Source: Ananas comosus (Eukaryota > Streptophyta > Magnoliopsida > Poales > Bromeliaceae). From it: a DNA stretch of 64,000 nt. The notes beneath the pieces were generated by a model. It saw only the letters and a program-made list of their open reading frames with translations, was not told the origin of the DNA and searched no databases. Below, in pieces: positions 1 to 11,654 of this stretch. Positions within the stretch are counted from its first letter, which is position 1; each line of letters starts with the position of its first letter. Made by a program: the position numbers and the translations under genes. The stretch covers positions 1,707,439 to 1,771,438 of the forward strand of contig NC_033621.1 of NCBI RefSeq assembly GCF_001540865.1. Direction: 5' to 3'.

Positions 1-2250
1 TAAAACAGGAACAGCTCCTGATACAGCTTTTACAACCTGTTTTCCCGACAAGTTGTATAAAGTTTTTTTTTAAAAAAACAGCTGCTTAATTTAATGCTTT
101 ATTAGTAAGCTGGATCTATATCAACAGAAGATATTTGAAACGAAAAAGATCGTTTAAAAATCTGCTTGAAATGCCTGATGATCAATAGATTGATCAAACT
201 TATCTCTTAGTTTCGGTAGAAGCATTACCTCTTCAAGAACAGATATTGTAGCTGGCGTATAATCAAGCTGGCGAGCACCGTGGTTGGATACCACTATACC
301 GGATACTCCTATTTCCACTGCCTTTTTGGCTTTTATGTTTTTGAAAACATTAAAAGGTCAATTAGGCAACCAAGTTATGTCACTGGTCAAAAGAGAAGAA
401 ATAAATGAGGAACGATTGCATACCATCTTCAGCAGTGATAATACCCTTTAACAAAATAGGCAAGTTGGTTATAGATCTTAGCCATTCTATGTCCTGCAAA
501 TGTTTATAGTTAGTTAACACCAATGAACAATAATTTAAGCGAACATTAAGAAGTAAGTTGAAAAATGGTTATTTTAAGTTTTAAGATGTTTGCATCGAAT
601 GCACCTTCCAACTCAAAGAAGGGTCCAATGTTTGAGATGCAAATGCTTCAAGATCAGAACCACCTTTCTGCAGTAAGTAATAAACAAGTAGAGCAGAATA
701 TGAATATAACAATTGTCCTTCTCAAGACTTTTTATGTATCAGGGATGCACATGATACTGAGTCAGTGAGTTTCTGCGTGCGCGTGCATGTTTAAGCCCCA
801 GGAAGAAGCTGCCATGGTCCAGAACATATTTAAGCTACACATTTCAAAATGCATGATTGTTTTTACAAAACTGTATGTTACTGACAAATTAAGTGAACAG
901 GTTTTACTCGTTCCACAGAAAACCTTCTCTTACATTATATTATATGGATGCTGCCAAGCAATCGCATATATATGTACTAGGAATATCAAGTTGACATGAT
1001 GTTCAATTTAAGGATAACTTAAAATGGAAATATTTCAACGGTCGTAACTAACAATTCAATGCATTGAACTCACAGCATCAACATCCACCGACAATAAACC
1101 TTCAAGGTTTGACATCTTCGGTGGAACCATCCTGCAAAAGGCATCAACAAGTCAACAGAAGCTGAAATGCATCCATCCAATCGCAAGTTACGAACGAGCG
1201 ACTCTTAGCCTTCGAATTGCGGAAATATATCTGGGTTCCATTGGCTAATAATTTAATACCGAATCTTCTAAACCCCGCCTTCAATAGTTGAAATACTTTC
1301 GGGAGGTTATGCTTCGCAATGGAGAAAAGAAAAAGTGCTCAACTTGTTTCTGATATCCGCCTCCCGCCGGCCCAGCCTGGGGGTGTCAACTGTCAATACA
1401 ATAGCCTTGAAGCCATTCTTCTCGGCTCTCCGCACCAACGTAGCCGAAACATCTCGTCTTTTGAATACCTATTGATAATACACAAACTAACCCTCTATGA
1501 ACAGCAGAGCGAATAGAGTAGATAACGAAAACGGACGTATAGAGGACTTGAGCATTGACCGTACATACAACTGAAAGAAGCGAACGGCACTGCAACTAGA
1601 AGCAACCTCCTCTACGGTGTAATTGGATGAAAAGGAAAGCACCTGGAAGGAGAAGGGCCCTCCTTACAACGCATTTATTCGTGTATAATAATGTACTAAC
1701 ATTCTGAAACTAGATTTACCATAATAGCATCACATGCCGCAGCAGCTCTCGCCGTCGCCTTCTCGCCTGAAAACAGAGATCACCGCCGACGAGAGATATA
1801 TAAGAACCACCGAACTCGTAAATGATATACCACCTTAATTTCAAGAGCAATAAGATCAGGTTACGACCTTCGGGGTGCGCCAACTTCTGCATCCCGGTCG
1901 GCGCAACCAGGATGGGTGAGGACATGTTATAGCCCAGTAAGGTCGTCGACATGTCGATTTCGCTAACGTCTACGAGGATTCTCGGGCGCAACCTGTGAAA
2001 CATTAATGCTTATCGAACGTGATTAAGCTGAATGACAGTTGTTTTGCTAGATCGAAATATATATATATATATGTAGTACTACTGCAGCGACAAGTATATA
2101 TTATTACAGAATCCTTCCGAATGCTGCAGTATTCTCCCTCAAGGTATGTTCATCCTCTGCTCCGCCGTTAAAATAATCGTAGTACATCTTCGGAAGAGCT
2201 TGCTTGGCCAGTTGTTGGAACTCGCTGATGTTAACCGGTTCATCCTGCAT
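1..2250 (-). CDS. Peroxisomal (S)-2-hydroxy-acid oxidase, GLO/HAOX type, 5' ten exons (3' end outside window)
   Basis: FMN-dependent oxidase that converts 2-hydroxy acids to 2-oxo acids plus H2O2 in peroxisomes. Exons read on the minus strand with GT-AG borders: 2250-2108, 1992-1868, 1766-1720, 1642-1565, 1468-1344, 1131-1074, 667-605, 493-424, 329-229 and 36 to <1. All phases join, giving about 282 of the usual ~365 residues. The protein starts [20 protein letters not shown]. Visible family signatures are [75 protein letters not shown] (catalytic Lys region) and [10 protein letters not shown] (catalytic His and Arg). The exon-6 segment ([13 protein letters not shown]) resembles the long-chain hydroxy-acid oxidase branch (Arabidopsis HAOX, rice GLO4) more than photorespiratory GLO1; the branch is inference. 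An AG acceptor 11 bases before the ATG suggests a 5'-UTR intron. The C-terminal peroxisome signal is not in the window. Confidence 0.93.
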
Positions 2251-2337
2251 GTCTATATAGCTCCTGCACAAATTAGATACTTGACTAGTACTAGTACTAG
2301 AGAACATGCATGCATATCTCTCACTGAGCATAATTAA

Positions 2338-2811
2338 TAGGAAAAACTTCAAAAAAAAAAAAAAAAAACCATGTGGTTTCACACTTTTTTATTTTAGTAC
2401 CCGATGATTTAAAGTGTATCAAGGTAGTACCGTGTGGTTTTTCACTTTATCACTTTAGTACCCTATAGTTTAAAGTGTATCAAGTTAGTATATGTGGTTT
2501 CGCACTTTATCACTTTAGTACCCTGTGGTTTAAAAATCACAGGATACTAACTTGATACAAAATTAAAACCACAGAGTACTAAAGTGATAAAGTGCAAAAC
2601 CACAAGTACTAACTTGATACACTTTAAACCACAGGGTACTAAAGTGATAAAGTGCAAAACCACAAGTACTAACTTGATACACTTTAAATCACAGGGTACT
2701 AAAGTGATAAAGTGAGAAACCACAGGGTACTAATTTGATACATTTTAAACCACATGATACTGAAGTAAAAAAAAGTGAAACCACAATGGGGGTTTTTGAA
2801 GTTTTTCCTAA
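2338..2811. mobile_element. Foldback MITE-like element built from a minisatellite
   Basis: The ends are inverted copies: TAGGAAAAACTTCAAAAA at the left and its complement at the right, flanked on both sides by AATTAAT (possible 7-bp target duplication). Each arm is made of a roughly 36-bp unit (GTACTAAAGTGATAAAGTGC, then AAAACCACA and AACTTGATACACTTTAAACCACAGG) repeated in opposite orientations, so the whole element can fold into a long hairpin. It lies just upstream of the hydroxy-acid oxidase start. A more decayed relative is at about 26268-26490. Confidence 0.75.
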
Positions 2812-3408
2812 TTAATATCTCACCATGTCTTCTTAAGTTGTTAAAGGAGAAAAAAAAAATTGGATTTTGAGTGAATTCATGCTTATTTTTGCCATTTGCG
2901 CGAGGGACTGTTGCGTCCCGCAAAATTTTTAATTTCCGTAAAATAATATAATATATTATTAATAGTAATTATATTTTTAAATATATTTTATAAATATAAA
3001 ATATTAACTTTGATGCTTCTAATAAAATTGTAATTCAATCAAATATTTCAAATATACTCACTAGTTAAATAAAAAAAAAAAATTTGATCGCTATATATAT
3101 TTTCATTAATTTGACTTGTTATATCATTATTGAGCAACTGAAAAAAAAAATTTAAGGAGAATGAACTCGCCCAATTATGAAAGCGAACCGACAAATTTAA
3201 ACTAGACTAGATGGAAAATACCATATAAACAAGTCAAATTAATGAAAATATAAAAAAAAAAAAAAGGCTATTCTACTCAACCCATCTCACCCAGCCCATT
3301 TGAACCGATTAATCCAAAAGTAAAAAAAATAAAATAAAATCGATCGGGGTTTGAGAAGGACCAAACCTGGAGGGAAGCGAAAGGAGATCGACGCGGCTTC
3401 CGGGTTTC

Positions 3409-3446
<38 letters not shown>

Positions 3447-3902
3447 AAGAGGACTACTGCTGCTGCTACTAATCAATCACCGGACATTGTCGCAGTGCGA
3501 GGAGAGAGAGAGAATTTGTTTGTTTGCGTTTGGCGCTGATGCGCATATGAAACTAGTTAGTGCATAGAAACATTTATGCGAGTGGATATTGTGTGGTAAA
3601 AAAAACGCTTCAGCAATCAGATATGTACGAGGGTCGCAATTATTGTCTTTGGATTCGCATATAAAAGGTATAAAAAATTATTATATTAAATTATAAAAAA
3701 AAAATTCTGTTAATATTTATTTTTTTATTTTTTTATTATTAAAAAATTTATATTTTATCTTTATAAAAAATAAAAATATTTACAGAAAAATATGCTGTGA
3801 TAAAATGATCAAATTTTTTTTCATCTTCTTTCGGAATAGGCGTGGATGGAGCGGTGGGTGAGGGCAAAGGTGAGGCGGCGGAGGCGGACCAGAACGTGTG
3901 TG
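2812..3902. other. AT-rich upstream region with (GA)n tract
   Basis: No coding exon is recognised. A perfect (GA)n run lies at about 3410-3441 inside a moderately GC-rich stretch (3340-3540). On the minus strand this would be a (CT)n-rich leader, which suits a 5'-UTR exon of the neighbouring oxidase gene, but no splice link is proven. The rest is A/T-rich low-complexity sequence. Confidence 0.4.
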
Positions 3903-4356
3903 TAGGGATGTCAACGGGTATGGATACCCGAAATTTTATCCGAATTCGAATCCGAATGAAACAGATATATTCGATGGATATGGATATGGATATGGATATG
4001 GATATCAAAAATAGAAACCCGACGAATATGGATTCAGATATGGATTTTGATTGTACCCGACCCGAACCCGAATTTGTTTTGTAATATATATAATATATAT
4101 ATATAAATTTGATGTTATATTTGAATTTGTATTTTAAAAATTTAGATTTAATATAATATATTTTGAAATATGGAAAAAAGAAATAATTGTTTCGGATTCA
4201 AATTTTCGGGTTCGGGTTTCGAATTTTTTGTCGGGTTCGGGTTTGGATATGAATTTTTAAAATCCGTCGGGTTCAGATTCGGGTCTCGGATTTGGAGTCG
4301 GGTTCGGGTTTGGAATTTTAAAAATTCGCCCTGAATCCGACCCGTTGACATCTCTA
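3903..4356. mobile_element. hAT-type MITE with 8-bp target duplication
   Basis: A 454-bp element with terminal inverted repeats TAGGGATGTCAACGGGT and ACCCGTTGACATCTCTA, flanked by a perfect 8-bp direct repeat CGTGTGTG (3895-3902 and 4357-4364). An 8-bp target duplication and a TAGGG-type end are typical of the hAT superfamily. The interior is rich in GGATAT hexamers (3973-4004) and repeated CCCGAACCCGA/TCGGGTTCGGG motifs, and encodes no transposase. Confidence 0.88.
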
Positions 4357-4364
4357 CGTGTGTG

Positions 4365-6002
4365 TTGGTATGAACAGAGAAAAGGGCGAGGACAAGGCGG
4401 CGAGATCGGAGATCGATCACCGCCAAAACCACTAAAACCCTTGAATCGCTTCCCCTCTCCCTCCGTTCCTCTATTTCTTATTCCTTCTTGGGTTATCGCG
4501 GCGTGAAACAGTGCATTTTATACAGAGTATATGCGTACGAGTATATGACTGTTTTGAAGCGGCGCGTACCTCGTACGTGTGCATCGCACAAGAATATACG
4601 CCTAATCATTGCATGGACTGCGGTCATACCGGTTTATACGGATATTTAATAAAAATACTAAATTATACTTTATAGAAAACTTAATATTAAAATATCGAAC
4701 ATGATTTTTTTTTAACATTTACAAAAAAATTTCATTATAATTAGTATAAATCTCTATCATAAACAGTAATATTCAATTCGAAAAATCTATTAGTTAAATG
4801 ATACCCGGGTCTATAGACCGCGGTTCATGCAAATTCTCCTCAGAAACGTAACGTTACATGGAAATTTTTGGGCCACCGCAGCTAAATCCAGTGCAAATGT
4901 ATTGGGCCTAGTTTACGACATGGGCTATATATATTTGTTGTTTTTATTTGGGGCCCCAACTAATAGTTGCTTATTACGAACAATGGGCCTAATTTAAATT
5001 CCTATGAATTAAAGTTTGCATTTGGACTACTTAAATGAAATTAATGCCTAAACAGCTTGGTTAGCGTTTTTTTTTTTTTTTTTTTTTTGAGAAAAAGATA
5101 AGTGTTTGCTATTTTGCAATTTGTTTAGTCAATTTATTACTGCCAAATCTGATTTTTATTTGATTAAGCTGAGTCGGATTAGACTGAGCCAAACTAGTTG
5201 GTGTTTGTTTGGCTAGTAGAGATATATTTACAGGTCAAATCTCCGTTAGTTAGATTTGTTAACTTAGTTTGATTAATATAATAAATGTATGTGTTTAACT
5301 TTAAAAAAACACGTGTTAGACGAAAAAATCTTCAATTTGAAGCTCCACAAAGAAATGTATGTTAAATAAATGTATGTATCAGTTTTGTCTCTATCCAAGG
5401 TTTTAATCCTCCCCTCTCGGGTTTAAGAGATTTTTTTTAGGTTTTAGTATTAAAAAGCATCAAAGAAATCTTTAGATGAAGGCAAAACTAGTATTAAAAA
5501 GCATTCAAGAAATGTTTAGATGAAGGCAAAACTCATATGTAGCAGCGGATCGGAGGCTTCCTGACGAGGTGTGTCTCGTTAGGGCATTCGCATTGAAGAT
5601 TTATCCTAGGGTTTTGCTCAATTATATTTTGTCTTTTAAGTCTTTATTGGCATCTAAAGTCAATCTTTAGGTCCTAATTGATAATCAGTAGTGGATTTGA
5701 CACCATATGACAGAAAAATAATATCAGGAGAGATTACTTGGTTTGTGACAAACTGGGTCATCTCAAGCTCTTAAGATCCCCTACACCTCTGAATTGTTAA
5801 ACCCTCAGTTTTTCAATATCATTGTCTAATCCCTGGTATCATTGTATCATTAACTCAATCATTGATGTTAAAACAGGAATGTATTGGTATGCAACATAGA
5901 CCTTAGTAGGAGGATTAGACCTAAGAAACCATCCAAGATAACAAGGATGCTAAGAATGTGACTCGGCAAAACTTTGGTAAAAGTATACAAAACTTATCTG
6001 AA
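4365..6002. other. Intergenic, no gene recognised; 44-bp tandem duplication
   Basis: The first 150 bases are CT-rich and look like a plant leader sequence, but no reading frame follows. The remainder is AT-rich. A poly-T run lies at 5068-5089. A tandem duplication of about 44 bp (unit begins AGTATTAAAAAGCAT and ends GATGAAGGCAAAACT) lies at about 5445-5533. Confidence 0.5.
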
Positions 6003-6318
6003 CAATAGATCATTTTGAATCGACTATCAAAGTCTTCAAATTTTTGATTTTGCTAATTCAGCCTCTCAATTTATCTAAATTGAGTCAATCAAGAATACTT
6101 TAACTTTAAATTTTGAACTAATTTACTTACTTTAATTTTTATCATAGTTGTGAGAATTGAATAAAGAAAATACTGACTAAGTATGTAAAAATAAACGACA
6201 GATTCAAATTTTAAATTTAAAATAATGTTAAATAACTTAAATTAAAAAAAATTTGAAAGATTAGACAGTTAAATTAAAAATTTTATAAAATTAGATAGTT
6301 GACTCAAAATGGTTGGAA
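6003..6318. mobile_element. Palindromic MITE, TTTGAATTGACTATC family
   Basis: The left arm (ATCATTTTGAATCGACTATC, then CTTCAAATTTTTGATTTTGC) is repeated in reverse complement at the right (ATTAAAAATTTTATAAAATTAGATAGTTGACTCAAAATGG). The same family occurs at about 12880-13210, 13244-13552 and, as a right half only, 22437-22625. No coding capacity. Confidence 0.6.
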
Positions 6319-7809
6319 TAAGTTTTTGTGCCTTGTAATCTTAAACATTTTATGGCAACACACCATGATTCCTCATCTGTCAATCAACTCACCTTGCTAT
6401 CTTATCACATTGTGCAAATTTGCACATGCTTATTTTGAGCAAACAGTGCACGGCGATACAATCGAAGCCATGGATAAAAAGGGCACCATGCTTTTTAAAT
6501 TTCCTTTAAAAGACAAAAGAAAAAAAAAAAAAAAAAAGAGCACGAGAAATGATACATCATACAATGTCCATTTGCTTTGTGGGTCAAAATTTCACTTGTT
6601 ATGGCTTTCTCAAATGGTTGGCTATGTTTTTCGTTTATCATATCCTCCTACAGTGAACCCTGAATTGAGTAGAGAAGTTGTTAAAAAAAGAAAAAAACAA
6701 AAAAAAAAAAAGAGAAGGCAAAAGGGCAAACTAGCTAGCTTATGTATTCAATAACCTTCCGAATTTGTAGGTGGGAAAAATCATATTCTTAATTAGTTGC
6801 ATATTTTGTCTCTCTTTTATCACCAACAAAATAAAGTTTTCGAGTGCAAGACAAGCATAACTTAATTGGCTTTATAAATTCCCCGCGATATATTATTGCT
6901 TGCACCTAGCCAACGATGGTGCGCGCACTCCAGATAATGAATTTCATTAATTTTTTTTTATGTAGTCGTAAAAATTAAATGCAGAAATAAAATAGAGAGC
7001 AGATCAAACCAAAGTACATTCCATCGCTAACGAATGTTATATAAGATTATTGATCAATTAACATGCAATATTGGAAACTTGGTGAAACAACATATAACTC
7101 TTATTAGAAACCAGATAAGATTATTGGAGCTCATCCACCAATTTAGGAAAGCTCCCAACAATTCGAGCAGCCTCATTTTATTACATGCCCCAGTTTTTGT
7201 TCCCTTGGAGATATCTCCAGGTCCCATAAAAAGTAAATATACTTCTATAACATTAGCCAATTAATTGATGGTCCACATAATAACTCTCATTTATTAATGT
7301 AGCTAGGAATAGCAACCAGAATGAGAGGCATTTAATATCTCACACAAGTTTGTGTCCATTTTGTTGGCTTAAATGGGTCAGCACATTCTACTCTGTGGCG
7401 GGAGGTCATGTTAGGCCAAATCATATTCGAAATGATGTGAGACTGGTTGAGCCGAGTCACAATCGAGATATGTGGGCGCTAAATGAATTGATTGCGTATT
7501 TTTAACAGCTCGAACTTTTAGAATTAATTATTAGTGCCAACGATTCGACACAGTTGACATTTACTACTTCAGAAATGACCTTCTGTATAATACAAACAAT
7601 AGTTTATGAAAATTAATTTAATTAGTAAGCCATTTGAAGAGTAAATATTTATTTAAAGCCAAAATTTTGTTACCTAGTCAAATGATCAAGTTTTTAGTAA
7701 TCAGCATAGAAATATACTCCCAACACTTTTCCTCGTGCGCATGGTAATTAAAAACTAGACTAGCCAACTCAAATATCATATTACTTAAAAAATTGATTTG
7801 ATAGAAAAC

Positions 7810-7842
<33 letters not shown>

Positions 7843-8526
7843 GAAGGAGCCTTAATTAACAAGTTTCAAACGTGCATATTTATTCTCTTATTATCTAATA
7901 TATTGATATTGAGATCCCAAAGATACCATCTTTTCATACTTTTTGTATCTATTTGTTCCAGTCATATATATCTACTTAGCCCTCATACCTGTAGAAAGCA
8001 AAATTTTGATTCCTTTAAACACATAATTGGTACTGCATAGCCCTCATAAATGCAAATGGATGTACGGATACTAATTGTAGGTATTGAGATCTCTAGATCT
8101 CCGTAACACGTATCCGCAGCGGAAGAAAAATAATATACAATCCATTATCTTTATGTTATGTGACGTATAAGAAGCATTTTCTTTTTTTCCCAACATGTTA
8201 ACTTGAAAGCTTAATTTCGTACATAAATAAGCACTTCTGCAAACTCCCTTACCAGGAGAGTAATATATTTGCTAGTTCGAGAAAAAGTCATTTTTGCAAC
8301 CATGCAGCACTGCACCTTATAGAAGCAAATTTGTAGGTCATGTGTTTGCCTCACTTTGCGATAATTTTCTGGCTCGAAAAGTATAAATGAGACATTTGAT
8401 AAATAAGGTAATATAAAGTTTTCATTGTGAAACTAATCGCCATGCTATAATCCAGGTTCGGTTTCCATTTCAGACAGAACGAGTGCGTATCTACAGCATT
8501 CGAGCATCTAAAAAAATCTGTAATTT
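6319..8526. other. Intergenic AT-rich DNA, no gene recognised
   Basis: Contains homopolymer A runs at about 6519-6538 and 7806-7838. Open frames here are AT-rich and lysine-run dominated, with no family motif. Nothing supportable as a gene. Confidence 0.5.
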
Positions 8527-8668
8527 ACCGACCGTCTTTAGAGCAAGTGGCAAAAGGCTTGGTGGTTGGTACCCGAGACCCAAGTTCGAATTCTAGTTGA
8601 TTCACATTTCCAGCTAAGTTTATTTTTAAATGCTACCTATCTTAAAAATAAAGACAAAAAAAAAAAAA
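8527..8668 (+). mobile_element. tRNA-derived SINE copy 1
   Basis: Begins ACCGTCTTTAGAGCAAGTGG. It has an A-box-like TGGCAAAAGG and a B-box-like AGTTCGAATTC (8583-8593) at tRNA-like spacing, then the family body GTTGATTCACATTTCCAGC and an A-rich tail. Further copies lie at 11496-11654, 24375-24538, 39874-40031 and 62366-62510 (minus strand). Confidence 0.72.
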
Positions 8669-9074
8669 GAAAAAGGTCTAGCACTATGCTACTATTTTCA
8701 TTGAACTAACTGTTTGCCTCTAAATTAGAGTGGGTTTCATAAAATATCTTAAAAATGTACCACATGCAACCAAACAATCAAAGTGTACGGGCTCTTCCAC
8801 CATTGTAATAAATATATATCCCAGTAATTAAAACATTACATCGTACATAATAAAATATATTGGGCTTATCACCCTATTATAAATAGATAGACATTTAAGG
8901 CATGCTTGCAGTTGCATATAATTAAATATAGAGTACATGTACGAAATTTTTGTTATATATTGACAACATATTATCATCAACATATTATTAAAAAAAAACT
9001 TGATTGATTTATACATGTATTTTAAAAATATAAAATTGAATTACTAAAAACTTAGGAACCATATATTAGCATAA
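8669..9074. other. Intergenic AT-rich DNA
   Basis: No gene, RNA or repeat of note recognised; low-complexity A/T sequence only. Confidence 0.5.
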
Positions 9075-9609
9075 TCTATAAACTACTATTAAATTTCATA
9101 GCATTCAGTCCACCTGGCAGGACCCACCTGTCATATTAAGCATTTAATTGGAGGCCTGTTATTGTATAATAATTTGATTGCATGTTGAAAATTTTGATAG
9201 ATTTGTTTATATTAGGATTTAGAATTTTTGAAATGATTAATTATTACGCAGTCTAACGTCATACTTGGTGCAATCTAATGAATACATTAAAATTTATTTG
9301 CTAAATATATTTCATATTGTTTCTGATTAAATCTATACGTCACTACCTATATAATAAGACATCTATATATAGTTGTCAGAAATAGATGTGATTTGATAAT
9401 TATCGTGATGCTTGTCTTAAAAATTGAAATGTTCAAAAAAAATATTCTTTATACTTTTTAATATACTTTAAAATTACTAAAATTTTTAAAATAAATATAT
9501 ATGTTATACTCTCTACAAAATAATTTATAAAAATATAAGGATCTAAAATTTAGAATTTAAATTTTAAAAAATATATTTATCCATCGCATCGTGCGGGTTA
9601 CTATACTGG
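9075..9609 (+). mobile_element. Helitron-like non-autonomous element
   Basis: Starts TCTATAAACTACTATTAAAT immediately after an A and ends CTGG immediately before a T, matching the Helitron rule of insertion between A and T with 5'-TC and CTRR-3'. A short hairpin (CGCA TCG TGCG) lies about 12 bases before the CTGG end. No terminal inverted repeats or target duplication are seen, as expected. No Rep/helicase coding sequence is present. Confidence 0.6.
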
Positions 9610-10050
9610 TATACTTAATTACTTTATGTGCTTTTCTGAGAAGCTACATGAGACTCCTGAGCCCTGATACCACAGCCCAAGCTCGATTACTTCTTTTGCA
9701 CTACAGTAAAAAATAACAATAATAAATCAAAAACTTTCCAAAAGAGATTAAAAACAAAAAAAAAAAAAATCAAACCTGCCCATCATTCTCGGATTGGAAA
9801 AGTCTAAGTTGTTCGGCTTGGTGCGAATAACGGGATCAGGGCCCGTTTAGGTAAAAATTAATTTTCGACTGCAGTTTATTTGATAGAAAGTTAAAAATTT
9901 TAAAATTATATTTATTCTGAACTACATTTACTTTTACGCTAATATATAGAACAGTTAAGAAGTTTATAATGCTAATTTTTTTATTATGTTTCCTATTTTT
10001 CTTTTTTGAACAAATTTAATTTACAATCTATTAAACAACAGCAGTAAGTA
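9610..10050. other. Intergenic AT-rich DNA
   Basis: No gene recognised. A GGGCCCGTTTAGG motif at about 9838-9850 resembles the end of a hAT-type MITE, but no matching second end was found. Confidence 0.4.
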
Positions 10051-10200
10051 TTTAGGTTTCGTTTAGAATTGCGGATAGATTGGTTTACATGCAGGGAGAA
10101 AATACGATGAAAAAATATCCTATTTGTTATCGCGATAAGTCGATTATGACATATTTTCTACAGTCCCGCCGGAGAACACAGAAGAACATTTCTATATATT
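10051..10200. repeat. Dispersed repeat, GGAGAACA family, copy 1
   Basis: The sequence TTCGTTTAGAATTGCGGATAG, followed by GAAAAAATATC and a CGATTATGACATATTTTCTACAG block, recurs in diverged form at about 23838-23960 and 25108-25290. Probably a MITE fragment; superfamily not determined. Confidence 0.45.
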
Positions 10201-11340
10201 TTATCTAACAGCGTAAGATAGAACTCAGTACCAGAATGCCTGTTCCCTGTTCGGAGGAGCACACTGGGTGCAATCTCTGGTGAGACGACAAACGGACGGC
10301 GGTGATTAATGGACGAGGAATAATTGGACGGTGGATGTGAGGACAGTGTTATCCACTACCCAACCACCCTAAAATGTTGCGTGGCGGAATCGGATTTTTA
10401 CCCAACCCGACCCAACCACGGGAAAAACAGGAGTTAGTACTTGATGGACACGAATAATAAAGCTAAAATAGCTCCAAATCCGCATCACTTCGAATGATGG
10501 GACAAATCAGCACGGTGTCCTTAAATACAATTTCTATTATTTAATTTTTTAAAAAAATTTAAATTCATCTTATATTAGTCAATTACACTAGATAAATAAT
10601 GTTAAAATTTATAAAATTGGCAATCTGAAAAGCTCAAATATGGCGAATTAAGTTTAACAATGTTGATCGTTAGTTAATTCGGATGGCTTAATTTGAAAAA
10701 CAATATAGAAGTAAACGCTTTTATTTACTTCTAAAAAATGATCTAGTTTTTTTTTTTTTTTCTAATTTCGCCGTTCTAAGTGACAAAACACGCATTTTAA
10801 ATTTTCTTTTTCAAATGTTAAAATCCGGTAGAAATTGTCAATAGAGAAACATGTGGTGAGAGAAGTATTTCTCGGATACCTATCTAGTCAACATTTTGAG
10901 GGATTTTGAACCATTCAAAAATCAGAACAGATGCATCTGGATTATATATATTTTTCCAAGGCTTAATTAATTACACAGGATTTTTTTTATTTCCTACATT
11001 GTATTTTGTTTTTTCTCAAGACATCAGCAAACGTTGTTAATCTTTATTTAAAATAGTAAATTTGGTGATGATAATACGAAAATTGGTGAAAAAATAAAAG
11101 CCCAGTGATATCCTTCAAAAAGTAAATAGTATAAAATAGCAAATAAAAGTAAACTTGAATTACAGCAGACGATTGTTGATAGTACGAGAAAGATAGTATA
11201 TTATTCAGTAAGTTCATTTAGTAGAATCATACATTTGAAAGAAAAAAAAAAAGTCATCATAATACAGTAAATAAAAATAATACTAAAGTATAATATAGTA
11301 GGATTGTGATTTAGCCTGTTTTCAAATTAGGTCTTAATCA
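10201..11340. other. Intergenic DNA, no gene recognised
   Basis: Mixed composition at 10230-10460, then AT-rich. Poly-T at 10747-10760. No coding exon or RNA gene is supportable. Confidence 0.5.
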
Positions 11341-11455
11341 CCGGCTGTTCTAGCGTAAGTTGCATAGTATTTAATGAATTACATTCGAGATTCTAAATTT
11401 TAAAATAGCGATTTCATATTTCCGGCTAAGCTCATTTTTAAGAAAATAAATGAAA
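11341..11455 (+). mobile_element. Diverged SINE relic
   Basis: Weak match to the SINE family just upstream of a better copy: CCGGCTGTTCTAGCG at the start, CATTCGAGATTCTAAA near the B-box position, then TCATATTTCCGGCTAAGC in the body. Confidence 0.4.
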
Positions 11456-11495
11456 TGAAAACATACTGACATTGTTTCCAACCTTTTTTGAAACT

Positions 11496-11654
11496 AACTG
11501 ACCGTCCCTAGAGAAGTGACAAAGAGTTTAGTGGTTGATACCCGAGGTCCCAAGTTCGAATCCTAGTTGATTCACATTTCTAGCTAAGTTTATTTTTAAA
11601 TTAGATAAACGAAGCGAATAGCATATTACCAATCTCAAAAAAAAAAAAAAAAAA
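11496..11654 (+). mobile_element. tRNA-derived SINE copy 2
   Basis: CCGTCCCTAGAGAAGTGAC start, B-box AGTTCGAATCC (11553-11563), body GTTGATTCACATTTCTAGC, conserved 3' region with GAAGCGAATAGCATATTACC, and a pure A tail (11637-11654). Confidence 0.75.

Noticed and set aside
3748..4432. Reading frames with ISISISIS or MDMDMD repeats and RIRIRI-like repeats
   Set aside because: They are translations of the GGATAT and CCGAA word repeats inside the hAT MITE.
6299..6754. 151-codon plus-strand reading frame
   Set aside because: Overlaps the end of a MITE at its start and contains two poly-lysine runs from A-homopolymers; no domain, no intron-exon signals, AT-rich composition.
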